A stretch of DNA of 56,642 nucleotides, from the NCBI GenBank assembly GCA_029567505.1, contig JAKPXO010000266.1, positions 1 to 56,642 of the forward strand. Reading direction: 5' to 3'. The notes below the pieces were generated by a model. The model was not told where the DNA came from, did no database searches, and saw only the letters and a program-made list of their open reading frames with translations. Within the stretch, counting starts at the first letter, position 1. Each line of letters opens with the position of its first letter. A program made the translations under genes and the position numbers. Origin of the DNA: Acidobacteriota bacterium (lineage in GTDB: Bacteria; Acidobacteriota; Thermoanaerobaculia; UBA5066). Of this stretch, positions 16,872 through 24,672 are shown one piece after another.

Positions 16872-17714
16872 ATGAGCCGTCACCCCCGCCTCCTCGCCGG
16901 CGCGGCGCTCCTCCTCGCCCCCCTCCTGCTCGCCTCCTGCGGACCGAAGGCGTCCGAGATCCGCCTGAAGGAGAAGAAGCTGACGGTCTACGGGCTCGAC
17001 CGGACCGTCTCCGTCGGCGGCGACGTCGTCGACGGGAAGGGGGAGATCGTCCCCGGCTTCATGGTCGCCTGGGAGAGCTCGAACCCGAAAGTCGCCACCG
17101 TCAACCCGCAGACGGGGTCCGTGAAGTCGGTCTCGGCCGGGAAGGCGAGGCTGACCGCACGGCTCGACAAGCCGCCCCTCGAGGCGCACGTCGCGCTCGA
17201 GGTGATCGACATCGCCTCGGTGAACGTCTCTCCTCTGCGGATGACGCTCGCGGGCCCCGCCGGGACGTCCTTCCCTCTCGTCCTCGAGACGAGGGCGAGC
17301 CGCGGGGCCCTCGTTCCGATGACGGCGGTGTGGGTCTCCTCCGACCCGAAGGTGGCGACCGTCGACGCCTCGGGGATCGTCACCTCCGTCGCGGAGGGGA
17401 AGACGACGGTGAAGGCCTCGATCGGGGACGTCTCCGGAGCGACCGACGTCGTCGTCGTCCTCCGGTCGATCGAGACCCTGGAGGCGACGCCGCTGAACAT
17501 CCCGCTGAAGGTCGGCGAGGCGCTCGACGTCACGCTCGTCGCCCGCGACGCGCAGGGTCAGCCGATCCCCGACGTGGCGGTGACGTGGACGTCGTCCGAC
17601 CCTTCGGTCGCGACCTGCTCCAGCGGGAGGGTCGTCGGCGTCGGACCCGGCTCGACCACCGTGCGCGCGGTCTGCGGCGCGAGATCCGCAGAGGTCGCGG
17701 TGATCGTGTTTTGA
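16872..17714 (+). CDS. Lipoprotein with three bacterial Ig-like (Big2) domains
   Basis: The 280-residue protein has a lipoprotein signal with lipobox LASC (Cys23). Three Big_2-type repeats of about 80 residues follow (about 30-108, 112-193, 196-280). Each carries the pattern 'xxWxSSxPxVAxVxxxxGxVxxVxxGxxxVxA'. It should be anchored in the outer membrane or periplasmic face and act in adhesion or as a spacer. ATG 16872 is favoured over an upstream TTG because the signal peptide starts there. Its TGA overlaps the TTG start of the MEMO gene. Confidence 0.85.
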   Translation: MSRHPRLLAGAALLLAPLLLASCGPKASEIRLKEKKLTVYGLDRTVSVGGDVVDGKGEIVPGFMVAWESSNPKVATVNPQTGSVKSVSAGKARLTARLDKPPLEAHVALEVIDIASVNVSPLRMTLAGPAGTSFPLVLETRASRGALVPMTAVWVSSDPKVATVDASGIVTSVAEGKTTVKASIGDVSGATDVVVVLRSIETLEATPLNIPLKVGEALDVTLVARDAQGQPIPDVAVTWTSSDPSVATCSSGRVVGVGPGSTTVRAVCGARSAEVAVIVF

Positions 17715-18586
17715 CCGAAGCCGTCCGCCTCCCCGCGGTCGCCGGACTCTTCTACGAGGGCGGCGCGCGGGCGCTGCGGGCGGACGTCGAACGCTATCTG
17801 GCAGGCGCGGCCTCCCCGCCCCGACCCGTCGCGGCCTGGCGGGCGCTCCTGCTGCCGCACGCCGGCCACGTCTACTCGGGCGCGATCTGCGGCGCCGGGC
17901 TCGCGGCGGTCGAGGTCCCGTCGACGGTCCTCCTCCTCGGGCCCAACCACCACGGAGCGGGGACCGGCGTCGCCCTCTCGGGGGCCGGCGCCTGGCGGAC
18001 GCCTCTCGGCGACGTCCCCCTCGCGGGAGGCCTCGCGGAGGAGCTCCGGAACGCGTCCCGCGCGATCCGGACGGACGAGGCGGCCCATCGCCGCGAGCAC
18101 GCGCTGGAGGTGATCCTCCCGTTTCTCCAGGTCGCGCGGCCCGGACTCTCCATCGCCTGTCTCACCCTCGGCGAGCCGGACCTCTCCGTCTGCCTCGAGG
18201 TCGGCCGGGCCGTCGCGGAGGCCGTGACGCGCGTCGAGGAGCAAGGAGAGCGGGTCGGGATCGTCGTCTCGTCCGACCTCAACCACTACCTGCCCCGCGA
18301 GAGGAACCGCGAAAAGGACGACCGCGCGATCGACGCGCTTCTCCTCGGCGACCCGTCGGAGCTCTTCTCGCGGGTCCTGCTGCGGGAGCGGATCTCCATG
18401 TGCGGCATCCTGCCGGCGACGGCTCTGCTCGCGGCCCTCCGGCACCTGCCGCCCACCCGGCCCCGCCTCGTGGCGCGAGGCGACTCGGGAGACACCTCCG
18501 GCGACACGAGCCGCGTCGTCGGCTACGCCGCCCTCCTCTGGGAAACCCGCACGGGAACGAACGGATCGGAAAGGAAGGAGTGCTGA
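17711..18586 (+). CDS. MEMO-like protein (AmmeMemoRadiSam system protein B family)
   Basis: These 291 residues resemble the MEMO family, related in fold to extradiol dioxygenases. Family marks are RLPAVAGLFY at the start, LLPHAGHVYSG (48-58), LGPNHHG (76-82), EHALEVILPFLQ (129-140), SSDLNHYLP (187-195) and Met-Cys-Gly (230-232). These supply the His/Cys metal-site residues. The start is taken as TTG 17711, since the family's conserved N terminus begins right after it and no ATG or GTG fits. It overlaps the lipoprotein stop and abuts glgA (TGATG). Neither the AMMECR1 nor the radical SAM partner is in this window. Its biochemical role is unknown. Confidence 0.85.
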   Translation: MTEAVRLPAVAGLFYEGGARALRADVERYLAGAASPPRPVAAWRALLLPHAGHVYSGAICGAGLAAVEVPSTVLLLGPNHHGAGTGVALSGAGAWRTPLGDVPLAGGLAEELRNASRAIRTDEAAHRREHALEVILPFLQVARPGLSIACLTLGEPDLSVCLEVGRAVAEAVTRVEEQGERVGIVVSSDLNHYLPRERNREKDDRAIDALLLGDPSELFSRVLLRERISMCGILPATALLAALRHLPPTRPRLVARGDSGDTSGDTSRVVGYAALLWETRTGTNGSERKEC

Positions 18587-20070
18587 TGCGCGTTGCGAAC
18601 TTCTCGGCCGAGGTCTCGCCTTTCGCCAAGACGGGCGGCCTCGGCGACGTCGTCTCTTCTCTCCCCAAGGCCCTCGCCGCGACCGGCCACGACGTGGACG
18701 TCTGGGTGCCGTTCTTCCTCGAGGCCGCCGAGTGGTTCCGGAGGCGCGGGACCTGGCCCGAGCAGGAGGTCGAGCCGTTCGACGTCTCGATCCTCGGCGC
18801 GACCTACAGGGTCGGCGTGCTCCGCGCGACGCTTCCCGGCAGCAGCGTCCCGGTCCACTTCGTGGCGCACGACCCGCTCTTCCACCGGCCCGGCGGGCTC
18901 TACGCGAAGAACGACCAGGGCGCCGACGACGGGATCTGGCGGTTCAGCCTCTTCGTCCGCGCGGCGATCGAGGCGCTGAAGCGGAAGGGGGACCGGCCCG
19001 AGGTGATCCACGCGCACGACTGGCATCCGGGGCTCGCCCCGATGCTCGGCGCCTGGAGCTCCTGGCGAGACCCGTGGTTCGACGAGGTCGCGTCGGTCCT
19101 GACGATCCACAACGTCGGCTACCAGGGGATCTACGGTCCCGACCAGGTTCCGGCGCTCGGTCTTCCGCCCGAGGCGTGGAGCGGCGGGCTCCTCGAGCAC
19201 TCCGGCTCGCTGAACATGCTGAAGGGCGCGATCGTCGCGGCCGACATGGTGACGACGGTCTCGCCTACGTACGCCTGGGAGGTCCGGACGCCGGAAGGGG
19301 GCGCCGGCCTCGACGGTGTCCTCCGCCTGAAGGCGGCGCGGCTCACCGGGATCCTGAACGGCATCGACGGACAGGAGTGGAACCCGTCCGTCGACCCGCA
19401 CCTGGCCTCGCGCTACTCGGCCGAGGACCTGCGCGGGAAGCTCGACTGCCGCGGCGACCTCTGCCGCCTCGCGGGCTTCGAGGCGGGCGACCCGGCGATG
19501 ATCGTCGGCTCCGTCGGCCGTCTCGTCCCGCAGAAGGGATACGACCTCCTCCTCGAGGCCGCGCCCGAGCTCCTCCGGCGCGGCGTCCGCCTCGTCCTCC
19601 TCGGCTCGGGAGAGCCGGCGCTCGAAGGCTCGATGCGGTTGCTCGAGGCGCACTACCCGGGCCGCTTCAAGGGGTTCGTCGGCTACGACGAGGCGCTCTC
19701 GCACAAGATCCAGGCGGGCAGCGACGGGCTCGTGATGCCGTCGCGCTACGAGCCGTGCGGCCTCACGCAGATGTACGCCCTCGCCTACGGCACCGTGCCG
19801 ATCGTGAGGAGGACCGGCGGGCTCGCCGACTCCGTCATCGGACTCCATGGCGAGAACCTCGAATGGGCGACCGGCTTCCACTTCGACGATCCCTCTCCGC
19901 ACGCCGTCGCCGCCGAGGTGCTCCACGCGCAGAGCGTCTTCTTCCGTCGGGAGGCCTGGTCGCGGCTCGTCCGGAACGGGATGAAGGCCGACTTCTCCTG
20001 GGGCCGCTCCGCGAACGACTACGAGCTCGTCTACCGGCGCGCGCGGGAGGTGCGCGGGCTACCCTGGTAA
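18586..20070 (+). CDS. glgA: Glycogen synthase (ADP-glucose, GT5)
   Basis: GlgA extends alpha-1,4-glucan chains from a sugar nucleotide in the cytosol. The 494-residue protein has the ADP-glucose site KTGGLGDV (15-22), HAHDWHPG and LTIHNVGYQG in the N-terminal domain, and the C-terminal signature MPSRYEPCGLTQMYAL with the catalytic glutamates. ATG 18586 follows a strong AGGAAGGAG (18572-18580). It is the last gene of the mtgA-lipoprotein-MEMO-glgA run. No other glycogen gene is near. A hairpin follows the stop. Confidence 0.94.
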   Translation: MRVANFSAEVSPFAKTGGLGDVVSSLPKALAATGHDVDVWVPFFLEAAEWFRRRGTWPEQEVEPFDVSILGATYRVGVLRATLPGSSVPVHFVAHDPLFHRPGGLYAKNDQGADDGIWRFSLFVRAAIEALKRKGDRPEVIHAHDWHPGLAPMLGAWSSWRDPWFDEVASVLTIHNVGYQGIYGPDQVPALGLPPEAWSGGLLEHSGSLNMLKGAIVAADMVTTVSPTYAWEVRTPEGGAGLDGVLRLKAARLTGILNGIDGQEWNPSVDPHLASRYSAEDLRGKLDCRGDLCRLAGFEAGDPAMIVGSVGRLVPQKGYDLLLEAAPELLRRGVRLVLLGSGEPALEGSMRLLEAHYPGRFKGFVGYDEALSHKIQAGSDGLVMPSRYEPCGLTQMYALAYGTVPIVRRTGGLADSVIGLHGENLEWATGFHFDDPSPHAVAAEVLHAQSVFFRREAWSRLVRNGMKADFSWGRSANDYELVYRRAREVRGLPW

Positions 20071-20118
20071 GGGCTCCGGCAACCGGGTCCCGTTCCAGGG
20101 GAGGCGCGAAGGCGCCGC

Positions 20119-20143
20119 GGGGAGGCTCGTGGCGAGCCTCCCC
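20119..20143. terminator. Bidirectional hairpin between glgA and the inositol-phosphatase gene
   Basis: A perfect 11-bp stem (20119-20129 with 20133-20143) has a TGG loop and lies between two convergent stops (20070 and 20152). The inner 23 bases recur exactly at 53805-53827, also beyond a gene end, suggesting a repeated terminator sequence in this genome. Confidence 0.75.
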
Positions 20144-20151
20144 GATCCACC

Positions 20152-20970
20152 CTAGAGCTGCTCGTCCCGGATCCCGAGACCCGCCACGAGCCGGGCGAGC
20201 GCCGCGTGGACCCCCGGACCCGCTGCGAGGATGTTGCCGCGCTCCCGCCACGCGCCGCCGCCCTCGAAGTCGGTCACGAGCCCGCCCGCCTCCGAAACGA
20301 GGACGGCCCCCGCCGCGGAGTCCCAGGGAGAGAGCCCCAGCTCGAAGAAGCCGTCGAAGACCCCGCAGGAGACGTAGGCGAGGTCGAGCGCCGCGCTCCC
20401 GGCGCGCCGGATCGACTGCGCCTCGAGGAAGACCGCCTTGAAGACCCGGAGGTACGTGTCGATGCGGGACTGGACGCGGAACGGGAAGCCGGTCGCCAGG
20501 AAGGCCCCCGCGAGCCCGTCCCGCGGCGACACGCCGACGCGCCGGCCGTTCCGGAAGGCGCCCGAGCCCTTCTCGGCGACGAAGAGGTCCCCCTTCACCG
20601 GGTCCCAGACGACGCCGAGGACGAGCTCTCCGTCGCGCCCGCCGGCCGTCCGGCCGACCGAAACAGCCCAGTGCGGGAAGCCGCGGACGAAGTTCGCGGT
20701 GCCGTCCAGGGGGTCGACGATCCAGGCGGGAGCGTCGGCGTTCGAGCCCGTCACGCCCCCCTCCTCTCCGATGAAGAGGTCGCCGGGGCAGGCGCCGAGG
20801 AGGAGCTCCTTCACGAGCGCCTCGCTCTCGCGGTCCGCGCGGGAGACGACGTCGTTCCGCCCCTTCTCCTCGACCTCCGAGGGGTCGAGGGATCCGAAGT
20901 GCCCGAGGAGGAGGTCTCCCGCGCGGCGGGCGGCCTCGACGGCGGCGTCGAGCGGGCGGGAGACCGGCAT
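20152..20970 (-). CDS. Inositol-1-monophosphatase family protein
   Basis: This Mg2+-dependent phosphatase of the FIG superfamily has 272 residues. Metal sites visible are GEEGG (68-72), DPLDGTANF (86-94) and the later PWDSAAG (about 216-222). Substrate could be inositol-1-phosphate, or 3'-phosphoadenosine 5'-phosphate or a sugar phosphate; the sequence alone does not decide. ATG 20970 overlaps the stop of the receiver-domain gene (TGATG), so the two are co-translated. SuhB is the nearest named member. Confidence 0.9.
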   Translation of the reverse strand: MPVSRPLDAAVEAARRAGDLLLGHFGSLDPSEVEEKGRNDVVSRADRESEALVKELLLGACPGDLFIGEEGGVTGSNADAPAWIVDPLDGTANFVRGFPHWAVSVGRTAGGRDGELVLGVVWDPVKGDLFVAEKGSGAFRNGRRVGVSPRDGLAGAFLATGFPFRVQSRIDTYLRVFKAVFLEAQSIRRAGSAALDLAYVSCGVFDGFFELGLSPWDSAAGAVLVSEAGGLVTDFEGGGAWRERGNILAAGPGVHAALARLVAGLGIRDEQL

Positions 20971-21386
20971 CAGTGCCGCTGGATGACGCTGTCGAGGATC
21001 ATCAGGAAAGCGCTCTGCTGCTGGGCCTCGGTCTTGTTGATGACGGCGAGACACGCTCCCTGCGGGAAGAGCCGGTGGAGCTCATCGGCGTCGTGGCCCG
21101 AGACGATGACGATCCTCTTCTCGCTGACCCCGCGCTCCTTCGCGAGGCGCGCGACGGAGCGGCCGTCGAGGACCGGCATCTCGAGGTCGACGAGGAGGAG
21201 GTCGACGTCCCCGCCGAGGTGCGACAGCGCCTCCACCGGGTCCTGGTACGCCTCGAAGACGACCTTCCCGCCGTAGCGTTCCGCGAAGATCGCGCGCCAG
21301 GACGCGGCGTAGGCGGACGAGTCGTCGACGAGGACGACGCGCTTCGCCCGGGACGGGGGCACGGCGGGAGGATCGGTCGCGGCCAC
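20970..21386 (-). CDS. Single-domain response regulator (receiver only)
   Basis: A receiver domain with no output domain, about 138 residues. The acidic pair is in VVLVDDSS, the phosphorylated Asp is in LLLVDLEMPVLDG, the switch Ser is in IVIVSGHD, and the conserved Lys is in AVINKTEA. It would relay or sequester phosphate from an unlinked kinase. The start is uncertain: GTG 21386 is chosen, GTG 21362 is equally possible, and a CTG at 21431 would overlap the pyrC stop. No ATG is available. It is the fourth gene of the pyr run and is followed directly by the phosphatase gene. Confidence 0.8.
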   Translation of the reverse strand: MAATDPPAVPPSRAKRVVLVDDSSAYAASWRAIFAERYGGKVVFEAYQDPVEALSHLGGDVDLLLVDLEMPVLDGRSVARLAKERGVSEKRIVIVSGHDADELHRLFPQGACLAVINKTEAQQQSAFLMILDSVIQRH

Positions 21387-21427
21387 GGCGGAGACGGCTC
21401 CGGGAACCTGCGGCGCCGGGGCCGGCG

Positions 21428-22744
21428 TCAGCCGGCCGCCTCGGGGGCGGCCGCCGCCCCGAACCGGTGGACCTCGCGTCCCGAGACGAACGTCCGTTCG
21501 ACCCTTCCGCGGAGCGTCTTCCCCGCCCACGGCGAGTTCGCCGACAGCGACCGGAACGACGAGAACGTCGTCGTGCGCGCGGTCGAGAAGAGGACGACGT
21601 CGGCGGGAACCCCTTCCGCGAGCGTCCCGTAGGGGAGGCCGAAGAGGCGCGCCGGGGCGGTGGACATCGCCTCGACGAGGCGCGAGAGCGAGAGGAGCCT
21701 CGGGGCGACGAGGGCGTCGACGAGGACGCCGAGCGCCGTCTCCAGGCCGGTGACGCCGAACGGCGCGGACGCGAACTCCATCGCCTTCTCGTCGGCGTGG
21801 TGCGGGGCGTGGTCCGTCGCAACGCAGTCGATCGTCCCGTCGGCGAGGGCCGACACGAGCGCCTGCCGGTCGGCCTCGTCCCGGAGCGGGGGGTTCATCT
21901 TGTAGCGGGTGTCGTAGCCGGAGCGGGCGAGATCCTCGTCGGTCAGCGTCAGGTGGTGGGGCGTCACCTCGCAGCTGACGGGGACGCGCGCGGCGCGCGC
22001 GCGGCGGATCGCCGCGAGGCTGTCCCTCACGGAGACGTGCGCGACGTGGAGGCGCGCTCCCGTGAGCGCGGCGAGCTCGACGTCGCGCGCGACCATCGTC
22101 GACTCGGCGACGGCGGGCCAGCCGGGGAGCCCGAGGCGGGTCGAGGCCCATCCCTCGTGCATCTGGCCGCCCCCGACGAGGTTCGGGTCCTCCTCGTGGA
22201 CGACGACCGGAAGGTCGAACATCGACGCGTACTCGAGGGCGCGCCGCATCAGGTCGGCGTTGACGACGGGCCGGCCGTCGTCCGAGATCGCGACGATCCC
22301 TTCGGCCTTCATCAGGCCGATCTCGGCGAGCGTGACGCCCTTCTGGCCCTTCGAGACGGCGCCGATCGGCAGGACGCGGACGCGCGCCGTCTCGCGGATC
22401 CGCTTCTGGACGAAGGCGGCCGTCGGCGCGTCGTCGACCACGGGGTCCGTGTTCGGCATGCAGCAGACGGTCGTGAAGCCGCCCGCGGCGGCCGCCGCGG
22501 AGCCGGACGCGATCGTCTCCTTCCACTCGAAGCCGGGCTCGCGGAAGTGGACGTGGAGGTCGACGAAGCCGGGGGCGACGACGAGGCCCGAGGCGTCGAC
22601 CGTCTCGGCGCCGCGGGGAGGCGCGATCCGCTCGTCCACGCGCGCGACGACGCCTCCCTCGAGGAGGACGTCGAGCGTCGCGTCGAGGCCGCGCGACGGG
22701 TCGAGGACCCGTCCGCCGGAGATCAGGACGGGGGCGTCACTCAT
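21428..22744 (-). CDS. pyrC: Dihydroorotase
   Basis: This enzyme closes carbamoyl-aspartate to dihydroorotate, the third step of de novo pyrimidine synthesis. The 438-residue amidohydrolase carries the metal site DLHVHFREPG (62-71), MPNTDP, HVAHVS and DHAPHH. The first of these is the class I dihydroorotase signature. It follows pyrB on the minus strand but is separated from it by a 141-bp repeat-bearing spacer. The last 20 bases of the pyrB end are duplicated just over the pyrC start. ATG 22744 has GGAGTGA about 9-15 bp upstream as a ribosome site. Confidence 0.95.
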   Translation of the reverse strand: MSDAPVLISGGRVLDPSRGLDATLDVLLEGGVVARVDERIAPPRGAETVDASGLVVAPGFVDLHVHFREPGFEWKETIASGSAAAAAGGFTTVCCMPNTDPVVDDAPTAAFVQKRIRETARVRVLPIGAVSKGQKGVTLAEIGLMKAEGIVAISDDGRPVVNADLMRRALEYASMFDLPVVVHEEDPNLVGGGQMHEGWASTRLGLPGWPAVAESTMVARDVELAALTGARLHVAHVSVRDSLAAIRRARAARVPVSCEVTPHHLTLTDEDLARSGYDTRYKMNPPLRDEADRQALVSALADGTIDCVATDHAPHHADEKAMEFASAPFGVTGLETALGVLVDALVAPRLLSLSRLVEAMSTAPARLFGLPYGTLAEGVPADVVLFSTARTTTFSSFRSLSANSPWAGKTLRGRVERTFVSGREVHRFGAAAAPEAAG

Positions 22745-22909
22745 CGCCGCTCACTCCGATCGGGAGGTGTCGAGCGCGTGAATCGCGCGAGCGAGGAGGA
22801 TGTCGAGCGCGTAGATCGCGCGAGCGAGGAGGAAGTCGAGCGCGTGAATCGCGCGAGCACGGAGTGAGCGGCCGCCTTCGACATCCTATTCATCGCCGCT
22901 CACTCCGAT
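22741..22909. repeat. Repeat insertion between pyrB and pyrC
   Basis: Three tandem 33-bp units (22769-22801, 22802-22834, 22835-22867) are flanked by an exact 20-bp direct repeat (22741-22760 and 22890-22909). The flanking repeat covers the pyrC start on one side and the pyrB end on the other. A 12-base inverted copy of part of it (22860-22871) can pair perfectly with 22896-22907. The layout resembles an insertion that duplicated the former pyrB/pyrC overlap. Confidence 0.8.
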
Positions 22910-23848
22910 GAGCAGGTACAGCACCGCCATCCTCACCGCCACGCCCGCCTCGACCTGGTCCAGGATGACGGAGCCGGGACCGTCCGCCACGGCGGAGTCG
23001 ATCTCGACGCCGCGGTTCATCGGGCCGGGGTGCATGACGATCGCGTCCTTGCGCGCGAGCTTCCTTCGCTCGGGCGTCAGGCCGAAGAGCTCGAAGTACT
23101 CGCGGTCCGACGGGAAGCCGAGGCCGCCGCCCCGCTCCTTCTGGACGCGGAGCATCATGACGACGTCGGCGCCGTCGACGGCCTCCTCGATCCGCGTCGT
23201 CACACGCGCGCCCGTCCGCTCGATCTCGGGCGGAAGGAGCGTCCGGGGCCCCGCGAGCGTCACCTCGGCCCCCATCTTCGGCAGGAGCGCGAGGTTCGAG
23301 CGCGCGACGCGGCTGAAGCGGACGTCGCCGCAGATCGCGACGCGCAGGCCGTCGAGCTTCCCCTTCGCCCTGCGGATCGTGAAGGCGTCGAGGAGCGCCT
23401 GCGTCGGGTGCGCGTGCGTGCCGTCGCCCGCGTTTATGACCGCGCACTTCAGGTTCCGGGCCAGGAAGTGGGGCGCGCCGGAGGCCTGGTGGCGGATGAC
23501 GATGGCGTCGGGCGCCATCGCCTCGAGGTTCCGGCAGGTGTCGAGGAGCGTCTCCCCCTTCGAGGCGGACGAGGTCGCCGCCGCGAAGGAGATCGAGTCG
23601 GCCGTGAGGCGCCGCTCGGCGATCTCGAAGGAGAAGCGGGTCCGCGTGGAGTTCTCGTAGAAGAGGTTCGCGACGAGGCGCCCGCGGAGCGTCGGGACCT
23701 TCTTGATCGTCCGCTTGTTGATCTCCGCCATCGACTCGGCCGTGTCCAGGATCATCTGGATCTCGGCCTTCGAGAGCGATTCGATGTCGAGGAGATCCTT
23801 CTTCGTGAAGGAGGCGGGGTCGGCCGGGGTCTCGGGCTTCCTGCTCAC
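22886..23848 (-). CDS. pyrB: Aspartate carbamoyltransferase, catalytic chain
   Basis: PyrB joins carbamoyl phosphate to aspartate. The 320-residue protein has the carbamoyl-phosphate site STRTR (67-71), HPTQALLD (147-154) and the aspartate-site region MHPGPMNRG near residue 275. GTG 23848 overlaps the pyrR stop (GTGA). Upstream in-frame ATGs lie inside pyrR and are rejected. [12 protein letters not shown] replaces the common GDILHSRVARSN. No pyrI is visible, so allosteric control by a regulatory chain is not indicated; PyrR is the likely regulator. The extreme C terminus (IGVSGDE) is encoded by the duplicated 20-bp sequence. Confidence 0.96.
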   Translation of the reverse strand: MSRKPETPADPASFTKKDLLDIESLSKAEIQMILDTAESMAEINKRTIKKVPTLRGRLVANLFYENSTRTRFSFEIAERRLTADSISFAAATSSASKGETLLDTCRNLEAMAPDAIVIRHQASGAPHFLARNLKCAVINAGDGTHAHPTQALLDAFTIRRAKGKLDGLRVAICGDVRFSRVARSNLALLPKMGAEVTLAGPRTLLPPEIERTGARVTTRIEEAVDGADVVMMLRVQKERGGGLGFPSDREYFELFGLTPERRKLARKDAIVMHPGPMNRGVEIDSAVADGPGSVILDQVEAGVAVRMAVLYLLIGVSGDE

Positions 23849-24537
23849 CGCTTCCCGCGGGGCCGCGCCTTCGGGGCGGCCTTCGGGACGGGCTTGCCCG
23901 CCCGCGCCGGGGTCTTCTTCGCCGGCGTCTTCCTCGCCCCCTTCGGCGCCGACTTGCCCTTGCGCGCCGCCGCGGGCTCCGTGTGGCGGTCGAGCAGCCA
24001 GACGTCGTCCTCGCCGTCGGTCTCCTTGAACGTGACCGAGACGACTTCCGTGGCGGAGGTGGAGATCTTCTTGCCGACGAGCTGCGCCTCGATCGGGAGC
24101 TCCCGCCGGCCGCGGTCGACGAGGACCGCGAGGAGGATCCGGCGCGGACGGCCGAAGTCGAGGATCGCGTCGATCGCGGCGCGGACCGTCCGCCCCGTGT
24201 AGAGGACGTCGTCGCAGAGGACGATCGTCTTCGTCTCCACCGGGAACAGGATCTCCGTCCGCTTCAGGACCGGCGACGAGGCCACGGTCGTCAGGTCGTC
24301 GCGGTAGAGCGTGATGTCGAGGAGGCCCACGGGGACGCGGACACCCTCGGCCTTCTCGATCTCGAGCGCGAGCCGCCGCGCGAGCGGCACGCCGCGGGTC
24401 CGGATGCCGACGAGGGCGAACCCGTCGACGCCGCCCGCGGCCTCGACGACCTCCCGGGCCATGCGGGCGACGGCGCGCGCCATCGCCGCGGGATCCATCA
24501 GCCGGAGCTTGCGGTAGGTGCCGTTCGCTTCGCCCAT
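23845..24537 (-). CDS. pyrR: PyrR: pyrimidine operon regulator / uracil phosphoribosyltransferase, with basic tail
   Basis: PyrR binds pyr mRNA in a UMP-dependent way and has uracil phosphoribosyltransferase activity. The first 185 of 230 residues are the normal protein, including [13 protein letters not shown] (44-56) and the PRPP loop [12 protein letters not shown] (106-117). The last 43 residues (188-230) are an unusual Lys/Ala/Pro/Arg-rich tail ([15 protein letters not shown], then [18 protein letters not shown]) like histone H1-type tails. ATG 24537 matches the family start; an upstream ATG (24582) would add 15 unrelated residues and lies across the promoter. It leads the pyrR-pyrB-pyrC run. 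Confidence 0.93.
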   Translation of the reverse strand: MGEANGTYRKLRLMDPAAMARAVARMAREVVEAAGGVDGFALVGIRTRGVPLARRLALEIEKAEGVRVPVGLLDITLYRDDLTTVASSPVLKRTEILFPVETKTIVLCDDVLYTGRTVRAAIDAILDFGRPRRILLAVLVDRGRRELPIEAQLVGKKISTSATEVVSVTFKETDGEDDVWLLDRHTEPAAARKGKSAPKGARKTPAKKTPARAGKPVPKAAPKARPRGKR

Positions 24538-24553
24538 CGCTCGAATCGGCGGG

Positions 24554-24582
24554 ACAGTACACGGGCCGAGCCGCCCCGTCAA
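24554..24582 (-). promoter_or_regulatory. Sigma-70-type promoter of the pyr operon
   Basis: On the minus strand TTGACG (24577-24582) and TACTGT (24554-24559) are separated by 17 bp. The -10 box ends only 16 bp before the PyrR ATG, so the transcript would have almost no leader. That leaves no room for a classic PyrR-binding attenuator ahead of pyrR. Confidence 0.55.
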
Positions 24583-24672
24583 CGAATGCCGGGACGCTGA
24601 CCGATGGGCCGTGCCGTGTCTTCCGGAGGCCTTGCTGCCGCCCGACGACTGGCCGAGGTAGATTCCCCGCCC

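Noticed and set aside
22769-22867. CRISPR-like array
   Set aside because: The three 33-bp units are directly adjacent without spacers and no cas gene is present.
24538-24603. PyrR-type RNA attenuator or riboswitch ahead of pyrR
   Set aside because: The promoter -10 box ends 16 bp before the start codon, leaving no space for such a structure.
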